Part shown: piece after piece, positions 52,281 through 62,441 of the stretch
Layout of the letters: every line of letters starts with the position of its first letter
Position numbering within the stretch: the first letter of the stretch is position 1
NCBI GenBank assembly: GCA_038244815.1
Contig: JBBRTB010000005.1
Span: 62,001 to 126,000 of the forward strand
Direction: 5' to 3'
From: DASVHS01 sp038244815
GTDB taxonomy: Bacteria; Acidobacteriota; Thermoanaerobaculia; Gp7-AA8
DNA: 64,000 bases
Program-made: the position numbers and the translations under genes
The notes under the pieces: generated by a model
Databases searched by the model: none
What the model was told of the DNA's origin: nothing
The model's input: only the letters and a program-made list of their open reading frames with translations

Positions 52281-53242
52281 ACTCGACGTCAACGCCGAAG
52301 AATTTCGCCGTCATCGGAGTGGCCGGGTATGTTGCGCCGCGGCACCTGAAAGCGATCCAGGACACGGGAAACCGTCTCGTCGCCGCGACGGATCCGCACG
52401 ATGGCGTGGGCATTCTGGACCGCTATTCGTTCGACGTGAAGTACTTTCGCGAGATCGAACGGTTCGACCGGCACCTGGACAAGCTCCGACGCGGACCGCA
52501 GGAGCAGCGCGTCGATTACGTCAGCATCTGCTCGCCGAACTATCTGCACGACGCCCATGTCCGGCTGGCGCTGCGAAACGGCGCCACCGCTCTCTGCGAG
52601 AAGCCGCTCGTCATCAATCCCTGGAATCTCGATGCGCTCGCCGAGCTGGAGATCGAGACCGGAAGGCGCGTGTTCACGGTGCTGCAATTGCGCGTGCATC
52701 CGTCGCTGATGGCGTTGAAGGAGCGGCTGGCACGAGCCAAAGGGGGGCACCGCGTCGAGCTCGCCTATGTGACCAGCCGCGGACCGTGGTACCACGTTTC
52801 GTGGAAGGGAGCGGAGGATCGTTCGGGCGGTCTGGCCACGAACATCGGCATCCACTTCTTCGATCTGCTGATGTGGCTGTTCGGTCCGCTGCGAAAGAGT
52901 GCGGTCTTCGTGAGGACGCCGTTGCGGATGGCCGGCGCTCTCGAGCTGGAGCGGGCCGAGGTTCAGTGGTTCCTCTCGGTGGATGGCGGGGATCTTTCGA
53001 GCAAGCCCATACCGGGAGGACAAACGACGCATCGCTCGATCACGGTCGACGGCGAGGAGATCGAGTTCACGGAAGGCTTCACCGATCTCCACACCCGCGT
53101 CTACGAGATGACGCTGGCAGGCCAGGGATTCTCGATCGATGACGCCAGACCGTCGATCGCGCTTGTCCACCGAATCCGCACGGATGCGGTTGTTTCAACG
53201 AGCGCCGCACATCGGACCTGGGCGGACCAGATTTCGCGATGA
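52277..53242 (+). CDS. Gfo/Idh/MocA-family oxidoreductase (WlbA/WbpB-like)
   Basis: NAD-dependent sugar dehydrogenase of 321 residues. It begins 'KNFAVIGVAGYVAPRHLKAI', the WlbA/WbpB N-terminal signature, with 'YVSICSPNYLHDAHVRLAL', 'GATALCEKPLVINPWNLDAL' (the EKP motif with catalytic Lys) and 'GIHFFDLLMWLFGPL'. WlbA-type enzymes oxidise C3 of UDP-GlcNAcA. With the 6-dehydrogenase at 50444 and a DegT aminotransferase, it supports a UDP-diaminouronate pathway. No acetyltransferase (WbpD/WlbB) lies in the window. The start ATG overlaps the regulator's stop. Confidence 0.92.
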   Translation: MNSTSTPKNFAVIGVAGYVAPRHLKAIQDTGNRLVAATDPHDGVGILDRYSFDVKYFREIERFDRHLDKLRRGPQEQRVDYVSICSPNYLHDAHVRLALRNGATALCEKPLVINPWNLDALAELEIETGRRVFTVLQLRVHPSLMALKERLARAKGGHRVELAYVTSRGPWYHVSWKGAEDRSGGLATNIGIHFFDLLMWLFGPLRKSAVFVRTPLRMAGALELERAEVQWFLSVDGGDLSSKPIPGGQTTHRSITVDGEEIEFTEGFTDLHTRVYEMTLAGQGFSIDDARPSIALVHRIRTDAVVSTSAAHRTWADQISR

Positions 53243-53303
53243 ACCACGCTCGACTTCCCCTCCGTGTGCAACAGGTCGTGAGGAGTATCCAGTCCTGACT
53301 CAG

Positions 53304-54689
53304 GTGCGGCCAGAAGAGCTGGGAGGTGGTCTGCTGACTGCCGAGGTTTCCAGCAAACCCAACGAAGCCGATGGTGGCGTCGTGGGAAACCTTCGCGCAC
53401 GATTTCGCAAGGGGGTCTTCTGGAGTGTTGCCGCTGCTGTCTCGTCGTCCGGTTTCAATTTCATCTTAAGCATCAGTGTCGCTCGACTGCTTGGACGGGA
53501 ACTGTTTGGTCAATTCGGAATGGTTCAAAGCACGATCGCGACACTTGCGGGTATTGCTCAGCTCGCAATGGGCTACACGGCCACGAAATTCGTAGCCGAA
53601 TTTCGTTCGAGCGACCCGGTGCGTGCCGGTCGAGTCATCGGACTTTGCTCGGTCGTATCGCTTGTAACCGGCTCGGCGGCGGCCGTGGCGCTCTGTGCAT
53701 CGGCACCTTGGCTCGCCACCTCCTCGTTGAAATCGCCGCAGCTCGCCGGCAGTCTGCAACTGGCTAGCGTGATGGTGTTTTTTATGGTCCTCACCGGCCA
53801 TCAGATGGGGGCTCTCGCCGGCCTTGAAAACTATCGATCGCTCGCCATGCTTGCACTAGTGTCGGGAGCTTCGACTCTAGTCGCCGCATCGCTTGGTGCC
53901 ATGATGTGGGGGCTGAGTGGCTCGATTGTTGGGTTGGTGATCGGATCAGCGATTCAATGGGCCCTCTTCAGAAATAGGTTGAATGCGGACTGTGAACGCC
54001 ACGGTATACCTATTTCAAGGCAAGATCTTGGAAGCGAACGCGAAATACTCCTGTCGTTCGCAGTACCGGCAGCATTGGCAGGGATGTCTTCCATGCCGGC
54101 ACTGTGGTTTGCGAATGCGTTTCTAGTCCGTCAACATGACGGGTATGCGCAGATGGCACTCTATACGGCAGCATTCAGTCTTCGATCGTTAGTCTTCTTC
54201 CTGCCGAGCCTTCTGAACCGCGTCAGCATGTCCCTTATGAATAATCACCGTGGGCTACGCGACGCGCAGTCATACCGACGCGTGTTTAAGGTCAACCTGA
54301 TCTCATCGACTCTCAGTGTTGTCACCGGGGGGGCAATCGTGGCTCTGTTGGCAACTCGCTTATTGCTGGTATTCGGGAAAGACTTCGCGTCGGGGCTGCC
54401 CGTTCTGCTCGTGCTGTTGTTGGCAGCCATGTTAGAGGCTATTGCCGGGTCTCTCTACCAGGTCGTGCAGGCGGAATCGCAAATGTGGTCATCGATGTTC
54501 ATGATCGTGATCCCGCGCGATGTGCTAATAGTTGCATTGGCATTCTTATGGACGCGCACCAACGGTGCCGTTGGCCTTGCTGCAGCGTATACCGTTGGAT
54601 GGTCTGTAGCGTCACTACTGACAGCGCTACTCGTAATACGAATCGGTAGGAGCTCGCTATGGCAGGTAACAGGAGTAGTTAGAGAATGA
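53304..54689 (+). CDS. wzx: Polysaccharide flippase (Wzx/oligosaccharide translocase)
   Basis: Inner-membrane lipid-linked oligosaccharide flippase, about 461 residues with roughly 12-14 hydrophobic helices ('NFILSISVARLLGRELFGQF' near the start, family-typical). The start is uncertain: GTG 53304 is the best in-frame choice; CTG 53295 is better spaced from GAGGAG, and GTG 53382 also fits. Translation from the full open frame (53139) would overlap the previous gene by 100 bases. From here to about 55.6 kb the sequence has clearly lower GC and unusual codons, suggesting recent acquisition. Confidence 0.85.
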   Translation: MRPEELGGGLLTAEVSSKPNEADGGVVGNLRARFRKGVFWSVAAAVSSSGFNFILSISVARLLGRELFGQFGMVQSTIATLAGIAQLAMGYTATKFVAEFRSSDPVRAGRVIGLCSVVSLVTGSAAAVALCASAPWLATSSLKSPQLAGSLQLASVMVFFMVLTGHQMGALAGLENYRSLAMLALVSGASTLVAASLGAMMWGLSGSIVGLVIGSAIQWALFRNRLNADCERHGIPISRQDLGSEREILLSFAVPAALAGMSSMPALWFANAFLVRQHDGYAQMALYTAAFSLRSLVFFLPSLLNRVSMSLMNNHRGLRDAQSYRRVFKVNLISSTLSVVTGGAIVALLATRLLLVFGKDFASGLPVLLVLLLAAMLEAIAGSLYQVVQAESQMWSSMFMIVIPRDVLIVALAFLWTRTNGAVGLAAAYTVGWSVASLLTALLVIRIGRSSLWQVTGVVRE

Positions 54690-55588
54690 GTTATGGCGAC
54701 ATCGCGCGGGGTACGCTCAGGGCCATCTGGCGTCACATGCCCCGAAGGCTACAGGGGGTCCTGTTCAGTGGATTTAGCTATGCTATGAGGAAGCGTAAGA
54801 TACTCGCTGAAGTTGATGGGCTACGTTTCGCACTTGATCTGGGCGAGGGTATCGATCTTCAGGTCTATCTAGGAAGCTTTGAACGAGATGTTGTCCGTGC
54901 GATCGAAGTGTTGTGCGAGCCGGGTTCCTGCGCGGTCGACGTAGGGGCAAATATCGGCGCTCACACCATCAGGATGAGCCGGCGCGTCGCGGCTAGAGGG
55001 CGAGTGATCGCGTTTGAACCAACGGTATTCGCATATACGAAGTTGCTGAAAAATATCTCGTTGAATCAAGCGGACAATGTCACACCCGTCATGGCAGCCG
55101 CATCGGACCGAGATCGTGATCTAGAGGAGATCAGCGTTCGGTCGCGGTGGCCGACTCATGGATCCGCAGAACTTGACATCGCGTCAGTTCCGCTTTGGTG
55201 CCTCGATCATTGGCTGGACCGACACGGAATTGATCAAGTGCGTCTGATGAAAGTGGACGTTGACGGTGAGGAAGCTGCTGTCCTCAGAGGCGGGGGCAAC
55301 ATGATCAAGAGGTCGCTTCCGGTGATCATTCTCGAAATCGGCGCGTATCACTTCGAGCGGTCTGACTCAAACCCGGTAGCATTCCTCGCGGCGACCGGGT
55401 ACCGGTTTTGGGATCTGTCAACGCTAGTCGAATACCCGGATGAGGGCGCCATCCGCTCGCGGCTGCCAGAGCATGACCCAGACAAGGAATTATCTGTGAA
55501 TCTGCTGTGTGCTACCCATATTCACGCGATCGCTGACTTGCGGGCCTACACGGGGCGTCATGCGCTCGTCTCGGGTCCTTCGGCATAG
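54686..55588 (+). CDS. FkbM-family SAM-dependent methyltransferase
   Basis: O-methyltransferase of 300 residues, probably modifying a sugar or lipid in the polysaccharide. SAM-binding motifs: 'SCAVDVGANIGAHTIRMSRR', 'GRVIAFEPTVFAYTKLLKNI', and 'RLMKVDVDGEEAAVLRGG', followed by 'PVIILEIGAYHFERS'. The ATG overlaps the flippase stop (ATGA), and the low-GC codon usage is shared. Residues 1-60 form an N-terminal extension typical of FkbM proteins. Confidence 0.9.
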   Translation: MSYGDIARGTLRAIWRHMPRRLQGVLFSGFSYAMRKRKILAEVDGLRFALDLGEGIDLQVYLGSFERDVVRAIEVLCEPGSCAVDVGANIGAHTIRMSRRVAARGRVIAFEPTVFAYTKLLKNISLNQADNVTPVMAAASDRDRDLEEISVRSRWPTHGSAELDIASVPLWCLDHWLDRHGIDQVRLMKVDVDGEEAAVLRGGGNMIKRSLPVIILEIGAYHFERSDSNPVAFLAATGYRFWDLSTLVEYPDEGAIRSRLPEHDPDKELSVNLLCATHIHAIADLRAYTGRHALVSGPSA

Positions 55589-55635
55589 GCCGACACAAGA
55601 TAAGTGCGAGCGGGCATTGGCGGTAACGGACTGCA

Positions 55636-56697
55636 ATGAAGATCGTCGTTTCGTATAACAAGAGTGGCGAGGAGTCGCTCCTCTGGGCGAAAGAGATTGC
55701 CGCCGCGTCGGACGCGGATACGACGTTCATTCCCTTCGATCACGGCGCGAAGCTGGGCTCCTTGCGTTATTCGACCGCGATAGCTCTCGATCGCCTCTAT
55801 CAGAGCGGCGAGCCTGGCTTGCGACATCTGTATCGGGAGTTTCAAGGAAGCATAGTCGAGAACGCCGCTGATGCTATTATCGTGGCTAACGCACCGCCGT
55901 ACCACCCCGACTTTTTGCGTAAGTTGCCGGTGTATAAGGTGCTGTATAGCGCCGATGATCCAGGTGCGACGTATCTCATCAACATCCCGTACCTTCACGC
56001 ATACGACCACGTGTTCTTTGTTGCGCCGACATATAGCGCGGATATGGACATGCACGAAAAGATGCAATACGCGGGCAAAGTGAACGCGGACTGGCTGCCA
56101 ATCTCTGTCTTCGACTTCGAACATGCGCCCGACCGGACAGAAGATCAGGTCTTCGGGCGTAGACGGGACATCGACATCATCTACATCGGCAGTTTTTGGC
56201 GGCAGAAGCTGCCGATACTGGCGGCAGTGAGGCGGGCCTTTGGCCGCCGGTTCCTTCTGCATGGGTTCTTCGGGCTTAAGCATAATCTCTTCATGAACGC
56301 GAGATACGGGTTCGGGGGCTGGGTGACTCCGGTCGGGCTCGCGGAGCGCGTGGCTTTCTATCAGCGCGCGCGGATCGGCCTCAATATTCACTGGAATGAA
56401 CACGGCCTCGGGAATCAGCGGCTGTATCACCTACCGGCCAACGGCGTGATGCAGATTTCGGACTGCGCCGCCGATCTGCATCGGATCTTCGAGCCCGGGC
56501 GGGAGATCGTCGGTTACCGCGGCGCTGACGACCTCATCGACAAGTTGAAATACTTTCTCCAACACGATGATGAGCGCGAAAGGATCGCCCGGCAGGGCTA
56601 TCGCAGAACGATGCGCGATTATCGGTTCGCGGATGTGATGCGTCGCGCGGGAACACTCATCGAGCGAGGTATGGCCCGTATCGGATGGACTCATTGA
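55636..56697 (+). CDS. CgeB-like glycosyltransferase
   Basis: A 353-residue protein of the CgeB / family-1-like glycosyltransferase group. N-terminal Rossmann part ('MKIVVSYNKSGEESLLWAKE', 'YKVLYSADDPGATYLINIPY'), then 'VFFVAPTYSADMDMHEKMQY', and a C-terminal domain with 'DIDIIYIGSFWRQKLPILAA', 'RARIGLNIHWNEHGLGNQRL' and 'LPANGVMQISDCAADLHRIF' (nucleotide-sugar-binding region). Donor and acceptor are unknown. The stop overlaps the Wzy start by one base (TGATG). Confidence 0.78.
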   Translation: MKIVVSYNKSGEESLLWAKEIAAASDADTTFIPFDHGAKLGSLRYSTAIALDRLYQSGEPGLRHLYREFQGSIVENAADAIIVANAPPYHPDFLRKLPVYKVLYSADDPGATYLINIPYLHAYDHVFFVAPTYSADMDMHEKMQYAGKVNADWLPISVFDFEHAPDRTEDQVFGRRRDIDIIYIGSFWRQKLPILAAVRRAFGRRFLLHGFFGLKHNLFMNARYGFGGWVTPVGLAERVAFYQRARIGLNIHWNEHGLGNQRLYHLPANGVMQISDCAADLHRIFEPGREIVGYRGADDLIDKLKYFLQHDDERERIARQGYRRTMRDYRFADVMRRAGTLIERGMARIGWTH

Positions 56698-58235
56698 TGC
56701 GGTCGTCGTCTCCGCATCGTCACGGCGTCACACTGATCGCATCGTGCGGGTCGCTGCTCTCTGCGACTCTGCTGAGCCTCGTGCTCCTGTCGATGGCGGT
56801 GCAAACGAGCGTGTTGCTCGCGCATCCTGATGAGCAGGCGGTCGGCATCGGCCTGCTGCTGCAGATGGCTCTCGTGGGAGCATTCTGGTGGTGGTCGACG
56901 TCTGCGAGCGGAACCCTTCTCAACGGGCCGTTTGTCGTGCTCGTGGCCATCTTCTTCTGGCACTCCTCATTTCTCGCCGCGCGCCAATTACACGTGAACG
57001 ACATCTTTCTCTACACGGGACCGGTGTTTGCCTACGGAGAGAATCAGATACCACGCGCCGTGGCGCTGGTGTCCCTGTCGATGGCCTGCGTGGTATTAGG
57101 CAGTGTAGTGGCTTTCTGGCAACGGGGACGGGAGGTCGGTCGTGCCCATGGGCGAGTGCCTGGCGCGGTCGGTGAGCCGGCTTTTGGGCGGTATGCGTTC
57201 TTGCTGTTCGCAGTTTACATACTGATCACCATCACGTATCTCGCGAGGGAGGGCATTGGATCGGCTCAGGATTATCTTGATATCTACACGCAGGCGTCTG
57301 GAAGTGTGACGTATCGTCTGTATCAGATGGGCAAGTTTCTCGGTGTGGCCATCATTGCGCTGCTGGTCGCGTCGGCCCGAAGCAGGCTGACCATCGCCAT
57401 TGCCTACGGAGGAACGGCACTCTTGATCCTCGCGAGCGCTCTGACCGGGGCGCGTTCGATGCCGTTCCTCTTTGCCGTAACGCTCCTCGTTGCCATCGAC
57501 TACTTCAGGAGGCGAGTCCCGCTGGTTGCGATCATTGGGCTCGCTTTCGCGGCTGCCGCGGCGAGTTGGATCATGGTCCAGACGCGCGCCGTCGGTGTGG
57601 GCCTGCAGATGTTGACGTCCGTAAACACGGAACACCCCATCTCACTTTGGCACATCGTCTGGAATACTGGAGCGACTCTCAACACGGTCTTACGAACGAT
57701 GACCTTCATGGCCGCGACCGGGCCGATTCACGGCCGTTCGTTCGCGGAAGCGCTCGTGTATGTGATTCCCGGGCCCCTGGTTAAGCTGGTCGCGCCGGGA
57801 TGGATGGTACTACCGCCGAGCCAATGGTTGATCATCCAGTCTCCGGATGTCCCCGACGGCGCAGGGCTGGGCTACTCGCTTGTGGCCGAAGCATTTCTGA
57901 ACTTCGGATTGTCGGGCAGCCTGATCTTCGCGTTCATCGGATGGCTCGTGGCCTATTTGTTTTTTGGCTTCCGCTTCAAGCGCGACGTCTTCGCGGGTCT
58001 TCAGTCTCTCAATCTGGTGGTTCTTTTGTCACTGCAGTTGCGAAATGACAGCATCACCTATGTCCGCGTTCTCGTCTGGGGCTCGCTGGTGATCTGGTCT
58101 GCGCAGTGGATCAATGCCCGGGCGCGCCTTGGGATGACCATTCCAGGCGAGCGATTTGCCAAACATCTGGGCCGCCACGGCAGAAGGCTTTTGCGGCGGA
58201 CAATCCCGGCCTCATCGTCAACCACGGCACCATGA
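56697..58235 (+). CDS. wzy: O-antigen/oligosaccharide repeat-unit polymerase (Wzy-like)
   Basis: Polytopic membrane protein of 512 residues, about 10-12 helices. It has the usual large periplasmic loop between helices near residue 310-380 ('HPISLWHIVWNTGATLNTVL', 'GRSFAEALVYVIPGPLVKL', 'SQWLIIQSPDVPDGAGLGYS'), which is the signature of the oligosaccharide-repeat polymerases. I start it at ATG 56697, which overlaps the upstream stop and has GGATGG ahead; ATG 56685 is an alternative. The stop overlaps the GT4 gene (ATGA). Confidence 0.85.
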   Translation: MRSSSPHRHGVTLIASCGSLLSATLLSLVLLSMAVQTSVLLAHPDEQAVGIGLLLQMALVGAFWWWSTSASGTLLNGPFVVLVAIFFWHSSFLAARQLHVNDIFLYTGPVFAYGENQIPRAVALVSLSMACVVLGSVVAFWQRGREVGRAHGRVPGAVGEPAFGRYAFLLFAVYILITITYLAREGIGSAQDYLDIYTQASGSVTYRLYQMGKFLGVAIIALLVASARSRLTIAIAYGGTALLILASALTGARSMPFLFAVTLLVAIDYFRRRVPLVAIIGLAFAAAAASWIMVQTRAVGVGLQMLTSVNTEHPISLWHIVWNTGATLNTVLRTMTFMAATGPIHGRSFAEALVYVIPGPLVKLVAPGWMVLPPSQWLIIQSPDVPDGAGLGYSLVAEAFLNFGLSGSLIFAFIGWLVAYLFFGFRFKRDVFAGLQSLNLVVLLSLQLRNDSITYVRVLVWGSLVIWSAQWINARARLGMTIPGERFAKHLGRHGRRLLRRTIPASSSTTAP

Positions 58236-59446
58236 TCAACCCTTCTTCTTCGCGGCTCCACTTACGGACAACCGTTTCGCCTTCGAGCGTCGTGGGGAAC
58301 GATGGAGGCGATAGACCGACCGTGGCAATGTTCATCCCATCGCTTCAACCCGGCGGAGCGGAGCGGCAGGCCGTCCAGCTCGCCTGCGCTCTCGACCCGT
58401 CGAAATGGCGGGTGCTCATACTGACCCTCCGAGGAGGCTCGATGACGGAAGCGGAGGCGTCGAGGCGGGTCACGCATATCCGTCTCGGGACGACAGGCGT
58501 CGCGGCCGTCCGGGCGGTGATGCGAACTCTCGCCAGAGAGCACGTCGATATCCTTCAGGCGTTTCTGCTCGGCGCACAGATTTACGCCCTGCCGGCGCGA
58601 TTATTCCGGCGGAACGTAAAGCTCATCGCGGCGATCCGCTCGTCGATGGGGCCGGACCAGATCGTCGGCTGGAAGGGGAAGCTCAGCCACGTTCTTGTGT
58701 TCCGATTGCGCGGGCTCGTCGATCAGTACGTCTTCAACTCATCCGCCGGCGAGCGTACGCTGGGTCGCAAACTCTCTGCCACTCGAAAGCGGGTGATCTT
58801 CAACGGGATCGATACAGTTCGTTTCCGGCCCGATGCCCGCGGGCCGGAGTACCTGCGTGAGGTCGCGGAGGTACCGGCCGGCTCGAAGGTCATCGGAATC
58901 GTTGCGAACGTCAATGTCGATAAGGGATTTGAGACGCTGGTCCGCTCCGCTGCGATTGTCACCAGGGAAGTATCGGACGTCTGTTTCGTGGTCATCGGCG
59001 AACACCGCAATTCCCTGGGTGATCGGATTCGAGGGATGATCGCCGCGCTCTCCCTGACCGGAGCGTTTCGCTTGCTGGGCTTGCGCAGAGACGTCGAAAG
59101 GCTCGTGCCGGGGCTGGACATCCTCTGCTCCGCCTCGACCTCGGAAGGGTTCTCGAACTCGATCGGAGAGGCCATGGCCTGTGGGGTTCCCTGCGTCGTC
59201 ACCGCTGTCGGCGATTCTTCGTGGATCGTCGGCGAAACCGGAGTGTCGGTGCCGCCGAACGACCCCGCCGCGCTCGCTGAGGCCCTGTTGCAATTGCTTC
59301 GTCTCGACCGAGACGAGTTGACGAGGCTCGGCGAAGCGGCGCGCGCACGGATCGAACAGTTCTTCAGCGTGCGTCAAATGATCGAACATTACGAGTCGTT
59401 GTACGAATCACTGTTGCAGCGGAAATCGCAAGACCGGAGCGCTTGA
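58232..59446 (+). CDS. Glycosyltransferase family 4
   Basis: GT-B-fold glycosyltransferase of 404 residues. N-terminal 'PTVAMFIPSLQPGGAERQAV' binds the acceptor side. C-terminal motifs: 'VIGIVANVNVDKGFETLVRS' (start of the donor domain), 'GAFRLLGLRRDVERLVPGLD' and 'SASTSEGFSNSIGEAMACGV' (the E-x7-E donor site). Start at ATG 58232 overlaps the Wzy stop. It adds a sugar to the lipid-linked repeat unit; specificity unknown. Confidence 0.93.
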   Translation: MINPSSSRLHLRTTVSPSSVVGNDGGDRPTVAMFIPSLQPGGAERQAVQLACALDPSKWRVLILTLRGGSMTEAEASRRVTHIRLGTTGVAAVRAVMRTLAREHVDILQAFLLGAQIYALPARLFRRNVKLIAAIRSSMGPDQIVGWKGKLSHVLVFRLRGLVDQYVFNSSAGERTLGRKLSATRKRVIFNGIDTVRFRPDARGPEYLREVAEVPAGSKVIGIVANVNVDKGFETLVRSAAIVTREVSDVCFVVIGEHRNSLGDRIRGMIAALSLTGAFRLLGLRRDVERLVPGLDILCSASTSEGFSNSIGEAMACGVPCVVTAVGDSSWIVGETGVSVPPNDPAALAEALLQLLRLDRDELTRLGEAARARIEQFFSVRQMIEHYESLYESLLQRKSQDRSA

Positions 59447-59448
59447 GG

Positions 59449-61416
<1,968 letters not shown>

Positions 61417-61429
61417 TGACCGGAACGCC

Positions 61430-62434
61430 ATGCCGACCGATCCTCAGCCCGACGCCGTCGGCAGCTCCGGGACGGATCTCCCGTTCGTTCCGCTCTCCTG
61501 TCCCCTTCACACGATGCCCCTGACTGAGGTCGAGGGCGGTCTGCTCTGTCCCACAGGCGACAAGTATGCGGTGCGCGACGGAATCCCGCGCTTTGTGCCC
61601 GAGAACACGTACGCGGATGCGTTCGGCCTGCAATGGACGACTTATCGGACGACGCAGCTCGACTCGCACTCCGGAACAACGATTACCAGAGATCATCTGC
61701 GCCGCTGTCTGGGAGAAGAGACTTGGACGAGTCTGCCCGAAATTCAGGCCCTGGAGTGCGGGTGCGGAGCCGGACGTTTCACGGAAGTCCTGCTCGATCG
61801 CGGCGCACGCGTCACCTCGATCGATTTGAGCACGGCGGTCGACGCCAACGCGGTGAATTTTCCGGTGACGGAACAACATCGCATTGCCCAGGCGGACATT
61901 CTCGCGCTCCCATTTGCCCCCCGGCAGTTCGATCTCGTCATCTGCCTCGGTGTCATTCAGCACACGCCCGATCCCGAAGCCACGATCGCCAGTCTTGCGG
62001 AACATGTGAAGCCCGGAGGCTGGCTCGTGATCGACCATTACACGTACAGCATCTCGTGGTGGACGAAGAGCGCTCCGCTGTTCAGGGCCGTTCTGCGCCG
62101 CTTGCCGGCACGGGCCGGTTTGCGGTGGACCGAAAAGCTCGTGAACAGCCTCCTGCCGTTGCACAAGGCTGTGCGAGGGTTTTTTCCGGCGCACATCGTC
62201 GTCAGCCGGGTGTCGCCGGTGCTTTGCTATTACCGCGCGCATCCCGAGCTCGGTGACGAGCTGCAGCGGGAGTGGGCCATGCTCGACACGCACGATTCTC
62301 TGACCGACTGGTACCGGCATCTCCGGAGCCGCAAGGCCATCCGGCGGGCTCTGCGCGCGGCGGGACTGTCGTCGATCTGGTGTGAAAAGGGAGGCAACGG
62401 CATAGAGGCCCGCGCGATGCGGCCCCTGGCCTGA
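61430..62434 (+). CDS. Class I SAM-dependent methyltransferase
   Basis: A 334-residue methyltransferase with an N-terminal Trm112-like Cys-containing leader ('SCPLHTMPLTEVEGGLLCPT', 'YAVRDGIPRFVPENTYADAF'). The SAM-binding core follows ('EIQALECGCGAGRFTEVLLD', 'RGARVTSIDLSTAVDANAVN', 'FDLVICLGVIQHTPDPEATI', 'KPGGWLVIDHYTY'). The leader resembles that of UbiE-like methyltransferases. Start is uncertain: ATG 61430 (MPTDPQPD) is chosen, but the open frame goes back to 61391, overlapping asnB. It lies between two AsnB-like genes. Confidence 0.87.
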   Translation: MPTDPQPDAVGSSGTDLPFVPLSCPLHTMPLTEVEGGLLCPTGDKYAVRDGIPRFVPENTYADAFGLQWTTYRTTQLDSHSGTTITRDHLRRCLGEETWTSLPEIQALECGCGAGRFTEVLLDRGARVTSIDLSTAVDANAVNFPVTEQHRIAQADILALPFAPRQFDLVICLGVIQHTPDPEATIASLAEHVKPGGWLVIDHYTYSISWWTKSAPLFRAVLRRLPARAGLRWTEKLVNSLLPLHKAVRGFFPAHIVVSRVSPVLCYYRAHPELGDELQREWAMLDTHDSLTDWYRHLRSRKAIRRALRAAGLSSIWCEKGGNGIEARAMRPLA

Positions 62435-62441
62435 TGAACCG

